Source: Nitrospirae bacterium GWC2_42_7 | Lineage (GTDB): Bacteria; Nitrospirota; Thermodesulfovibrionia; Thermodesulfovibrionales; UBA6898 | DNA: 5,846 bases | Direction: 5' to 3' | Assembly (NCBI GenBank): GCA_001803645.1 | Contig: MHDW01000172.1 | Coordinates: 8,506-14,351 of the forward strand | In this document: positions 1 to 5,846 of the stretch, piece by piece | Layout of the letters: every line of letters starts with the position of its first letter | Numbering within the stretch: the first letter of the stretch is position 1 | Position numbers and translations under genes: made by a program | The notes under the pieces: model-generated | The model's input: the letters and a program-made list of their open reading frames with translations, nothing else | What the model was told of the DNA's origin: nothing | The model's database searches: none

Positions 1-1283
1 ATGATGACCAGTCCATTTACGGATGGAGGGGAGCAAGCCTGGGTAACATACTCGATTTTGAGAAAGACTTCCCCGGCACGATCACTGTACGGCTTGAACA
101 GAACTATCGTTCCTTCGGCAACATCCTCGATGCTGCAAACGGAGTAATAAAGAACAACAAAAAAAGGATGGAGAAATCCTTATGGACCGAAAGGGGCGCA
201 GGCCCCAAGATAAACGTCCTGACAGCCTCTGACAGCGATGAAGAGGCTGAATGGGTAGCAAAGAGGATATCTATGCTCAGGCTTGACAGAGGGCTGAACT
301 ACGAGGATTTTGCGGTCATATACAGGGCAAACCTCTTCTCCAGACAATTCGAAGAAGCTATGAGGCGGGAACGTATTCCTTATTCGGTTGTAGGCGGTAC
401 CAGTTATTTTGACCACAAAGAGATAAAGGACCTTGCCGCATATCTCAAGATCATAGCAAATCCTCTTGACGGCCTCAGTCTTCTGAGGGCTGCAAACACA
501 CCAAAAAGAGGACTGGGGCCGGCTGCACTCGAAAAAATATCAGCCTTTGCACAATCCAATTCATTAAGCCTGCTCGATGCGTTCGGTAAAGCCGGTGATA
601 TAGAAGGTCTGGGAGAAAAACCGTCTGGCTCAGCACAGGAGCTTTTAAAGCTGATAGAGAAATACCGTAGTCTTTTCGCACAAAACAGGGAAATGGGGAA
701 ACACTTGAAGGACCTGATAGAGGAGATAGAGTACAGGGACCATATTTACAGTCTTTACAAAACACCTGAGGCATCAGCCATGAGGCTGCAGAATATAGAC
801 GGGTTCCTACACTCTCTTTCGTATTACGAAAAAAATGAAGAAACTCCATCGCTTCACGGCTTTCTTGAGACACTTGCCCTTACTGACCTGATGAAGGAAA
901 AAGAGGAAAAAAAGGGCGGCGGTGTGACCCTGATCTCCTTTCACTCATCAAAGGGATTGGAGTTCCCTGTTGTTTTTATCGTTGGAACAGAAGAGGACAT
1001 ACTACCCCACAAAAAGTCTATGAACAGCATAGAAGGCCTTGAAGAAGAAAGGAGACTCTTTTATGTTGGTGTAACCAGGGCAATGAAGGAGTTATACATA
1101 ACAAATTGCGACCGGAGATTTAAATACGGAAAAGAGACACCCTCGATACCGTCGAGGTTTTTAGATGAAATACCTCCAGACCTATTAAAGAAACTCGACA
1201 GGTTTGAGATGACCACGCAGGAAGATGATGATAAAGCTGCTAGGGCCTGCCTTGCAAATATCAAGGCTATGTTCGGGAGCTGA
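1..1283 (+). CDS. rep: ATP-dependent DNA helicase, Rep/UvrD/PcrA family (5' end cut off by window edge)
   Basis: Superfamily 1A 3'-5' DNA helicase, C-terminal 426 residues; about a third of the protein, including the Walker A and B region, lies before the window. The frame is open from base 1 (first complete codon at 3), so the ATG at 168 is internal and not the start. Motifs seen in order, fragment numbering: DDQSIYGWRGA (residues 1-11, motif III), LEQNYRS (31-37, motif IV), an inserted 2B-type region, HSSKGLEFPVV (314-324, motif V) and EEERRLFYVGVTRA (347-360, motif VI with the arginine finger). Family members unwind DNA to clear protein roadblocks, restart forks or act in excision repair. 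I favour Rep over UvrD/PcrA: the segments FDHKEIKDLAAYL, NTPKRGLGPA, PSRFLDEIP and the ending LANIKAMFGS closely resemble my memory of E. coli Rep, and the Tudor-like tail of PcrA/UvrD is missing. Helicase identity is near certain; the Rep subtype is likely. The stop is TGA at 1281-1283, with no clear intrinsic terminator after it. Confidence 0.95.
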   Translation, partial: DDQSIYGWRGASLGNILDFEKDFPGTITVRLEQNYRSFGNILDAANGVIKNNKKRMEKSLWTERGAGPKINVLTASDSDEEAEWVAKRISMLRLDRGLNYEDFAVIYRANLFSRQFEEAMRRERIPYSVVGGTSYFDHKEIKDLAAYLKIIANPLDGLSLLRAANTPKRGLGPAALEKISAFAQSNSLSLLDAFGKAGDIEGLGEKPSGSAQELLKLIEKYRSLFAQNREMGKHLKDLIEEIEYRDHIYSLYKTPEASAMRLQNIDGFLHSLSYYEKNEETPSLHGFLETLALTDLMKEKEEKKGGGVTLISFHSSKGLEFPVVFIVGTEEDILPHKKSMNSIEGLEEERRLFYVGVTRAMKELYITNCDRRFKYGKETPSIPSRFLDEIPPDLLKKLDRFEMTTQEDDDKAARACLANIKAMFGS

Positions 1284-1461
1284 GGGTCAGCTTCAATGCC
1301 AGACTAACCTTCCCTCAATAAAAAATCAGGTTCCTTGTGAAACCGGGAGAGCTTCGAAGTGAAAACATGCACGGAACAAAAAAAGATTCTAATGAAAAAA
1401 GTTTCCCCAAATGATAGTATTAATGGCTTTGACAAATACTTCCTGGAAAAAGTGAATATAA

Positions 1462-2211
1462 ATGATTGGACATATTCTTCATTGGTTTCAAAACGCAGGT
1501 GAACAACCATTTGGATATGTCAGACTTGCCGGTGTATTTTTTGCGCTGGTTCTGACACCTTTATTTGTGGCTTATATGATGATCAGCTATTCCCCTGCGA
1601 CATTATATTCGGAGGACGGGCTGATTGAAAAACTTAGTGTTATATTTTGGATCGGAGCTTTGCTATTGTGTCTATGGGCACTTTTTCGTTGGCACGACCG
1701 TCTTGACCAGTGGATATTTAGATGGTTCTGCCTGATTTGCAGTCTTACAACAGCAAGAGAACTGGATGCTCAGATATTGCTCAATCCAAAATATTTTGGT
1801 CAGTATGGAGTGCACTACAGAACCGACTGGTTTTTCTCAAACGAATTTGGGGTGAGCATTTTCCTTAAGCTGATTTGGGGAGCAGTTTTTATTGCTGCAC
1901 TCACATTCCTTTTTGCCCCCCTGTTCATTCTGCGCAAACCAATTATGCGTTTGATCCGCAAAGGGGACACAGCCGCCGGACTCTTTCTTTTGGGGATCAC
2001 CGCGCTGGCAATAGGATTCATCATGGACGACACCCTTCGCGGCACCCATTTCATGAGCAAGAATCTGCGCGTGGCAATTGAGGAAACCTCTGAGTTGCTT
2101 GGAGCAATATTCTTTTTTGCAGGTATTTTCTGCCTTTTATGGATCTCCCCCTCGCAACGTATTGGTGTATGCGCTGAACATAATGAACCAACTGATTCAT
2201 TCCGGAAGTAA
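1462..2211 (+). CDS. multi-pass integral membrane protein of unknown function
   Basis: Predicted 249-residue inner-membrane protein that I cannot name. Hydrophobic segments lie at about residues 19-42, 56-76, 84-98 (short), 131-157, 170-188 and 208-228, giving five or six membrane spans. Conserved-looking acidic clusters sit at segment edges: SEDGLIE (50-56), ARELD (98-102) and EETSELLGA (207-215). From memory, similar patterns (an E-[DN]-G-x-x-E box before a helix, a REMD-like box, a late E-E-x-x-E box) occur in uncharacterised bacterial membrane proteins; I know no function for them. The start at 1462 is forced from upstream by an in-frame TAA at 1459-1461, and the next ATG (codon 39) would cut into the first span. 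The ribosome site is weak (GGAAAAAGTGA ending about 7 bases before the ATG). Arginine codons are mainly CGC/CGT, against mainly AGG/AGA in the upstream helicase, so it may have been acquired separately. It stands alone, convergent with the protease gene. Confidence 0.8.
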   Translation: MIGHILHWFQNAGEQPFGYVRLAGVFFALVLTPLFVAYMMISYSPATLYSEDGLIEKLSVIFWIGALLLCLWALFRWHDRLDQWIFRWFCLICSLTTARELDAQILLNPKYFGQYGVHYRTDWFFSNEFGVSIFLKLIWGAVFIAALTFLFAPLFILRKPIMRLIRKGDTAAGLFLLGITALAIGFIMDDTLRGTHFMSKNLRVAIEETSELLGAIFFFAGIFCLLWISPSQRIGVCAEHNEPTDSFRK

Positions 2212-2359
2212 ATGTAATTACCTCCACATACGTTTGCGTCCACAGGAGGCTGCAAGAGAAATAACTACAGATTGTTTCACATTTACTATTGTCTATTTAC
2301 CCCATTGGAAAGCCCCATGTGAGCAATCCCTTTATAAGGTGAAGTTTTTCTAACAAGAT

Positions 2360-3283
2360 TCACAATTCACGCTCTACACGATCATTTTCATCTTCGTCTT
2401 TGTCCTTATATGCTCTCTTCTTCTTAAGCATCAAGAAAAATCCGTATATGGCTATAAGGGCGGCGAATGAAAAGAGTAACTCATACAGGTTATTGCTGAT
2501 AAAGGAGAACCAAGAGGTTTTTCTGACAAGAGACAACCGCCATCGCCTTTCAAGTTCATCAAGAGGGATCAAAAGACTTTTAAGAACTGCACTATCCACA
2601 CTTGCACCCTTGCTCATATACTCTAATATTTTTGTGACTCCTGAAGCGCCGAACTCCTTTTCAATATATTCGACTATGCTTATGCTCTCTTCATAAGCAA
2701 GGACAAGGTCTTTTCCATCAACAGGAAAACTTTCTGACAGTCTTTCGACATTAATAAGTCTGTCCGAAAGTGTAGCTGTCAGCAGTGTTGCCCTATTCTT
2801 ATAAGTCATTATCTCTGCTAAACCTCCTGTGACCCACTGGCATACCCCTTCATCGAGCCATCTCGGAAGTTTACCTCCAGGGATATGATGATGAAGCTCA
2901 AGGTGGCACAATTCATGTTTTAAGGTTGCCTCAAGGGTGAAGGGCTGAATATTCATTTTTGAGTAGTCGATCACGATGAGGTCCTTTTGAGGGATCGCGA
3001 TGGCTGTAACAAGATCACTTCCCGAGATCTTTCTGAAGGAGACGTTGTCTTTAACCAATATGACTTCAGGCCGGAATACAGTTTTCCATCCAAGCTTTTT
3101 CAGCAACTCCTCCTGTATCAGGGGATATACCCTGAGAACCTCTTGTGCGGGGTTCTGAAGTGGACTGTCAAACCGGACTATGACTCTCTTGTCCTCAAAG
3201 GTATTTCCTCCGGCATAAGAAGGACCGCTCAGGAGTGCAGCAAGAATTAATATTACGAATAAATAAATTGCTCTTATCATCAC
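2360..3283 (-). CDS. secreted, membrane-anchored peptidase MA-like zinc metalloprotease
   Basis: Predicted 307-residue gluzincin-type metalloprotease. An N-terminal signal peptide (hydrophobic core residues 6-19, likely cleavage after SYA, residue 24) is followed by an extracytoplasmic domain. The zinc site is HELCH (123-127), with a downstream LPRWLDEG (139-146) whose Glu145 would be the third ligand; Glu124 would be the catalytic base. This HExxH...WLxEG spacing is typical of the peptidase MA-like family, as is the later AYEESISIVEYIEKEFG (196-212). A single membrane span (about 268-286) and a highly charged cytoplasmic tail (KKKRAYKDKDEDEND...) close the protein, so the catalytic domain should sit on the outer face of the inner membrane. 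The substrate is unknown. Two adjacent starts are possible, GTG at 3283 and ATG at 3280; AGAGG (3295-3299) is 11 bases from the first and 14 from the second, slightly favouring GTG. The gene lies downstream of a structured RNA and terminator and appears to be a single-gene unit. Confidence 0.85.
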   Translation of the reverse strand: MMIRAIYLFVILILAALLSGPSYAGGNTFEDKRVIVRFDSPLQNPAQEVLRVYPLIQEELLKKLGWKTVFRPEVILVKDNVSFRKISGSDLVTAIAIPQKDLIVIDYSKMNIQPFTLEATLKHELCHLELHHHIPGGKLPRWLDEGVCQWVTGGLAEIMTYKNRATLLTATLSDRLINVERLSESFPVDGKDLVLAYEESISIVEYIEKEFGASGVTKILEYMSKGASVDSAVLKSLLIPLDELERRWRLSLVRKTSWFSFISNNLYELLFSFAALIAIYGFFLMLKKKRAYKDKDEDENDRVEREL

Positions 3284-3323
3284 AGGAACAAAGACCTCTT
3301 ATAGAGAATATCATTATAGTTCT

Positions 3324-3351
3324 AAAAAAACAGGCCCTCTGGCGAGGGCCT
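3324..3351 (-). terminator. strong intrinsic terminator, minus strand
   Basis: Read on the minus strand, bases 3351 to 3332 form an 8-bp GC-rich stem (AGGCCCTC pairing with GAGGGCCT) closing a 4-base loop GCCA. Two bases later comes a run of seven T (3330 to 3324). On the plus strand the hairpin has no T-run after it, so the direction is clear. It sits 40 bases before the protease start. It would end transcripts begun at the promoter candidate at 3452-3481, and also any readthrough from the rnc operon. It could be a plain terminator of a small RNA or an attenuator for the protease gene. Confidence 0.85.
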
Positions 3352-3446
3352 TATCCTGAGGGCTGGGGATCGGGGGTCACCCTCAGGAATCCTATACGGG
3401 ATCGAGGGTAGAATACCCGCATAGGTTGGACTTATATTTCTGTTAC
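3324..3446 (-). ncRNA. candidate small structured RNA or leader, about 120 nt
   Basis: The unit has a promoter candidate just upstream, two hairpins and an intrinsic terminator, with no credible ORF. Hairpin 1 pairs 3425-3416 with 3400-3391 (10 bp, 15-base loop). Hairpin 2 pairs 3388-3379 with 3363-3354 (10 bp, 15-base loop). Each stem holds one G-U pair in the minus-strand RNA that would be an A-C mismatch on the plus strand, which supports transcription from the minus strand. The loop regions carry a near-identical C-rich motif, ACCCTCGATCCC at 3409-3398 and ACCCCCGATCCC at 3377-3366 (11 of 12 identical). C-rich loops are known in small RNAs that pair with Shine-Dalgarno sequences, so trans-acting control is a possible role by inference. 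It matches no riboswitch or housekeeping RNA that I can recall. The alternative is a cis-acting 5' leader of the protease gene. The 5' end is estimated from the promoter. Confidence 0.55.
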
Positions 3447-3451
3447 TTGAG

Positions 3452-3481
3452 ATTATAGAAAAAATATACCATAAACAACAA
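3452..3481 (-). promoter_or_regulatory. candidate sigma-70 type promoter, minus strand
   Basis: A perfect TATAAT at 3457-3452 is preceded, 18 bases upstream, by TTGTTG (3481-3476), which matches three of six bases of TTGACA. The surroundings are AT-rich. It lies after the rnc hairpin and before the structured RNA, so transcription would begin near 3446. It would drive the RNA candidate and, if the terminator is read through, the protease gene. A second TATAAT at 3318-3313, between the terminator and the protease start, has no recognisable -35 box and is less convincing. Confidence 0.5.
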
Positions 3482-3510
3482 ATTGAAGAAAGAAAATAAT
3501 CTTGTCTTCC

Positions 3511-3542
3511 AAAATGCAGGGAACGGTTTAGATCCGTTCCCT
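3511..3542 (-). terminator. hairpin after rnc, probable operon terminator
   Basis: On the minus strand, bases 3542-3534 and 3526-3518 form a perfect 9-bp stem (AGGGAACGG with CCGTTCCCT) around a 7-base loop. The stem begins inside the rnc stop codon TAG (3543-3541). Only four T follow, three bases after the stem (3514-3511), so it is a weaker intrinsic terminator than the one at 3324-3351, or a 3'-end-protecting hairpin. Its place fits the end of the fab-rnc transcript. Confidence 0.6.
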
Positions 3543-4239
3543 ACTTGATCTTCACGAGCGCCTTTTTGGCCGCAAGCATCTCAGCTTCTTTCTTCTTCTT
3601 CCCGGATGCAACGCCGAGTTTCTTCTCACCAAGATAAACAGCGACTGTAAAAACCCTCTGGTGTTCTTCGCCCTGTTGTCTGATCAATTTGTACTCAGGT
3701 AGTATGCCATAAAGAAGTTGTGTTATTTCCTGAAGATCTGTTTTGTAGTCATTCAGCTCACCTGATTCAATAGTGCCTTCTATTTTTCTTACAAAAAGTC
3801 TTACGACTATCTCCCTTGTCTTTTCATAACCTGCATCAAGATATATCGCACCGATCAGAGCTTCAAAAGCATCTGCAAGTATGGATTTTTTAGTCCTACC
3901 GCCTGTAGCTTCCTCTCCTTTGCCGAGCAATAAATATTTTTCGAGTGAAATGGAACCCGAGATATCAGCAAACATGATCTCGCTCACGAGATAAGATTTC
4001 ATTTTGGCAAGAGCTGATTCACTATATTTTCTTTCATGAAGAAAAAGATATTCAACAATTATCAGCCCTATGACAGAATCCCCGAGGAATTCGAGACGCT
4101 CACTATACGCAGAAGACTTTTCCCTGTTTTCATGGTAATAGGATTTATGGGTCAGGGCTTCAAGCAGAAGCTTTCTGTCTTTAAAAACATATCCGAGATG
4201 GGTTTCGATGTTTTCAGGTTTATTTTTCAATGATTTCAT
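3541..4239 (-). CDS. rnc: ribonuclease III
   Basis: Double-strand-specific endoribonuclease, 232 residues, which is the normal length. It processes rRNA precursors and structured mRNAs in the cytoplasm as a homodimer. The N-terminal nuclease domain carries the family signature ERLEFLGDS (residues 47-55), giving Glu47, Glu50 and Asp54. The second metal-binding part, ADAFEALIGAIYLDAG (122-137), gives Asp123 and Glu126, equivalent to E. coli Asp114 and Glu117. A double-stranded RNA-binding domain spans about 164-232, starting DYKTDLQE and ending in the KKKKEAEMLAAKKAL helix. All catalytic residues are present. It begins 24 bases after the fabF stop and in the same frame as fabF. No Shine-Dalgarno sequence is visible in that gap (it reads ...GCCTGCCTCTT before ATG), so translation may depend on coupling to fabF. 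The next in-frame ATG is codon 80, inside the nuclease domain, so the start is secure. Confidence 0.98.
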   Translation of the reverse strand: MKSLKNKPENIETHLGYVFKDRKLLLEALTHKSYYHENREKSSAYSERLEFLGDSVIGLIIVEYLFLHERKYSESALAKMKSYLVSEIMFADISGSISLEKYLLLGKGEEATGGRTKKSILADAFEALIGAIYLDAGYEKTREIVVRLFVRKIEGTIESGELNDYKTDLQEITQLLYGILPEYKLIRQQGEEHQRVFTVAVYLGEKKLGVASGKKKKEAEMLAAKKALVKIK

Positions 4240-4263
4240 AAGAGGCAGGCAGAAACAACTGTT

Positions 4264-5508
4264 TTAGTGTTCGTATTTCTTAAAGAGAAGGCAGGCATTG
4301 GTCCCGCCAAAACCAAAAGAATTCGACAAAGCATAATTTATATTCGCCTCCCTTGCCTTATTTGGGACAAAATCAAGGTCACATTCAGGGTCAGGATTAT
4401 CAAGGTTTATTGTTGGCGCTATAATATTATTGACTATACTTAAAACACATACAACCGCTTCAACTCCGCCTGCAGCACCGAGAAGATGGCCTGTCATGGA
4501 TTTCGTTGAACTGACAGCTACTTTATAGGCATGTTCCTTAAAAGCTGTCTTAATTGCAGCAGTTTCAAATTCATCGCCGTATTTGGTTGATGTTCCGTGT
4601 GCGTTTATATAATCTACTTTGGAAGGATCAATTTCTGCATCCCTCAATGCCATAGACATGCACCTTGCAGCGCCCTCGCCTCCCGGTGCAGGTGATGTTA
4701 TATGATATGCATCTCCTGTAAGGCCATAGCCCACCAGTTCAGCAAGTATCTTTGCCTTTCTTTCAACAGCATGGCCAAGTTCCTCAAGTACGACGATCCC
4801 GGCTCCCTCTCCCATAACAAAACCGTCCCTGTCTTTGTCAAATGGCCTGCTTGCCTTCTCAGGTTCATCATTCCTTGTTGAAAGGGCTTTCATCGCATTG
4901 AATCCGCCTATACCCATAGTTGTTATTACAGATTCTGTTCCACCTGCGATCATCGCATCTGCATCTCCGCGCTGTATCACCTTGAACGCATCGCCTATTG
5001 CGTGGCTTCCGGTTGCACAAGCTGTTGCAGGAGCGCAATTAGGGCCTTTAGCCCCATATCTTATTGATATCTGTCCGGCAGCAAGATTGATTATAAGCAT
5101 CGGTATAAAAAAAGGTGTGATCCTTCTGGGCCCTTTCTCAAGCAGGATCTCATGATAGTGCTCGATAGCAGGCAGCCCTCCCATTCCTGCGCCTACATAC
5201 ACTCCGACCCTTTCAGCATTTTTCTCATCGATCTTAAGGCCTGAAGCTTCCATGGCCATTGTTGAAGCTGCAATACCAAAATGGATGAACCTGTCCATCT
5301 TCTTTATTTCCTTGATCTCGATGTAGTTCTCAGGATCAAATCCATCGACTTCGCCGGCGATCTTTGTTGGAAATAAAGCAGTATCAAAACGGGTTATCCT
5401 TTTGATACCGCTCTTACCCTGTATCAGTCCATCCCAGCTTTTTTCAACACCAACACCTAACGGGGTTATAAGACCCACGCCAGTTACTACAACTCTTCTT
5501 TTGTCCAT
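4264..5508 (-). CDS. fabF: beta-ketoacyl-ACP synthase II
   Basis: Condensing enzyme of type II fatty-acid synthesis, 414 residues. It extends acyl chains by decarboxylative condensation with malonyl-ACP in the cytoplasm. Thiolase-fold residues are all in place: Cys164 in TACATGSHA, His304 in NAHGTST, Lys336 and His341 in [14 protein letters not shown], each one position beyond E. coli FabF Cys163, His303, Lys335 and His340. The N-terminal [13 protein letters not shown] and C-terminal [10 protein letters not shown] are also typical. The His-His pair marks it as a KASI/II elongating enzyme and not FabH; KASII is favoured by length and by its place next to acpP. The ATG lies two bases after the acpP stop, so its ribosome site would fall inside the acpP end, where only a weak purine stretch is seen; translational coupling is likely. 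It supplies long acyl chains for membrane lipids together with its neighbours. Confidence 0.98.
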   Translation of the reverse strand: MDKRRVVVTGVGLITPLGVGVEKSWDGLIQGKSGIKRITRFDTALFPTKIAGEVDGFDPENYIEIKEIKKMDRFIHFGIAASTMAMEASGLKIDEKNAERVGVYVGAGMGGLPAIEHYHEILLEKGPRRITPFFIPMLIINLAAGQISIRYGAKGPNCAPATACATGSHAIGDAFKVIQRGDADAMIAGGTESVITTMGIGGFNAMKALSTRNDEPEKASRPFDKDRDGFVMGEGAGIVVLEELGHAVERKAKILAELVGYGLTGDAYHITSPAPGGEGAARCMSMALRDAEIDPSKVDYINAHGTSTKYGDEFETAAIKTAFKEHAYKVAVSSTKSMTGHLLGAAGGVEAVVCVLSIVNNIIAPTINLDNPDPECDLDFVPNKAREANINYALSNSFGFGGTNACLLFKKYEH

Positions 5509-5510
5509 TA

Positions 5511-5741
5511 TTAAGCTTGCTTGTTCTTTATGTATTCAACTGCATCCTTGACTCTTGCTATTTTCTCTGCGTCTTCATCGGGTATCTCGATATTAAACGT
5601 CTCTTCAAAAGCCATAACCAGTTCTACAGTATCAAGCGAATCAGCGCCAAGGTCCTCAACAAAAGACGCATCAGGCGTAACCTCTGTTGCATTAACGCCA
5701 AGCTGTTTTGATATAATTTCCTTTACTTTTTCTTCAACCAT
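5511..5741 (-). CDS. acpP: acyl carrier protein
   Basis: Small acidic carrier protein of 76 residues, within the usual 76-80. It holds growing fatty acyl chains as thioesters on a 4'-phosphopantetheine arm attached to Ser35 in the conserved [11 protein letters not shown] motif (31-41). The recognition helix [23 protein letters not shown] is typical of fatty-acid ACPs. It has a clear ribosome site, GGAGGT, six bases before the ATG, the strongest in the window, as expected for an abundant protein. The 54-base spacer before it is very AT-rich (a run of A on the coding strand) and could hold its own promoter, though I see no convincing -35/-10 pair. It is followed by fabF after two bases. Confidence 0.98.
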   Translation of the reverse strand: MVEEKVKEIISKQLGVNATEVTPDASFVEDLGADSLDTVELVMAFEETFNIEIPDEDAEKIARVKDAVEYIKNKQA

Positions 5742-5795
5742 TACTTACCTCCAGATTTTTTTCTTTTTTTAAAATAAAATCAAATAGTAAAACAA

Positions 5796-5846
5796 CTACA
5801 TATACATACCACCGTTAACATGAATTGCCTGTCCTGTTATATATCC
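5796..5846 (-). CDS. fabG: 3-oxoacyl-ACP reductase, C-terminal end only
   Basis: The last 16 codons and TAG stop of a gene entering from the right edge. The residues read GYITGQAIHVNGGMYM, the well-known C-terminus of FabG, an NADPH-dependent short-chain dehydrogenase that reduces 3-ketoacyl-ACP made by FabF-type enzymes. The position directly upstream of acpP in the same direction fits the common fabD-fabG-acpP-fabF order. The catalytic part is outside the window. Confidence 0.9.
   Translation of the reverse strand, partial: GYITGQAIHVNGGMYM

Noticed and set aside
168..1283. The helicase starting at the ATG at 168
   Set aside because: The same frame is open back to base 1 and encodes DDQSIYGWRGA and LEQNYRS, which are core helicase motifs. 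The ATG at 168 is internal.
1281..1377. Terminator after the helicase gene: TGAGGG/CCCTCA (1281-1286 and 1312-1317) and GTTCC..GTG/CAC.GGAAC (1330-1339 and 1370-1377)
   Set aside because: The first stem is short with a 25-base loop and the second has a bulge. Both are followed by A-runs and not T-runs on the plus strand. The termination site is unclear.
1429..1461. Promoter for the membrane protein gene: perfect TTGACA at 1429-1434
   Set aside because: At 17-19 bases spacing only poor -10 matches are found (GTGAAT, GAATAT). The better TATAAA at 1457-1462 is 22 bases away and would start transcription inside the gene.
1815..2255. Open frame of 146 codons on the minus strand opposite the membrane protein gene
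   Set aside because: Its composition (scattered K, R and S with no domain pattern) and its full overlap with a convincing hydrophobic protein mark it as a shadow.
2281..2363. Terminator after the protease gene on the minus strand
   Set aside because: Only 4-5 bp stems (CCTT/AAGG, GTGAA/TTCAC) are present with no proper T-run downstream. No convincing terminator is seen for either converging gene.
3360..3408. G-quadruplex on the plus strand (GGG, GGGG and GGGGG runs)
   Set aside because: Three runs are close together but the next G-run is about 21 bases away, and the same bases are better explained by the minus-strand C-rich loops and stems.
4835..5155. Open frame of 106 codons on the plus strand inside fabF
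   Set aside because: It is the antisense shadow of a highly conserved gene, with no ribosome site and no recognisable protein features.

Overview
The window looks like ordinary chromosomal DNA from a free-living Gram-negative bacterium. The lineage is not fixed by what I can see. The fabG-acpP-fabF-rnc order, moderate GC content and frequent AGA/AGG and ATA codons in rep and the fab genes would fit a deep-branching group such as Nitrospirota or a former deltaproteobacterium. That is an inference with low confidence. There is no phage, transposon, CRISPR or tRNA signature.

Left part, plus strand (1-2211). The window opens inside a superfamily 1 DNA helicase of the Rep/UvrD/PcrA type. The reading frame is open from base 1 and starts in the DDQSIYGWRGA motif; the tail is most like Rep. 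After a gap of 178 bases comes a 249-residue multi-pass membrane protein of unknown function, whose arginine codon use differs from that of the helicase. These two genes converge on the block that follows.

Middle, minus strand (2360-3542). This holds a secreted, membrane-anchored gluzincin metalloprotease-like protein (HELCH plus LDEG, peptidase MA-like). Upstream of it, between it and rnc, lies a 257-base gap that is not empty. Read on the minus strand it holds a hairpin after the rnc stop, a TATAAT promoter candidate, two hairpins with 10-bp stems and 15-base C-rich loops sharing a 12-base motif, and a strong intrinsic terminator. This is the most interesting part of the window: a candidate small RNA of about 120 nt, or a structured leader of the protease gene.

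Right part, minus strand (3541-5846). This is a fatty-acid synthesis operon running fabG (last 16 codons only), acpP, fabF, rnc. Acyl carrier protein carries the growing chain, FabF condenses it with malonyl-ACP, and FabG reduces the product. The RNase III gene rides at the end of the operon, as in many bacteria. The genes are packed with gaps of 54, 2 and 24 bases.

Apart from the intergenic RNA candidate, the orphan membrane protein and the uncharacterised anchored protease, I see nothing that amounts to a new multi-gene system.
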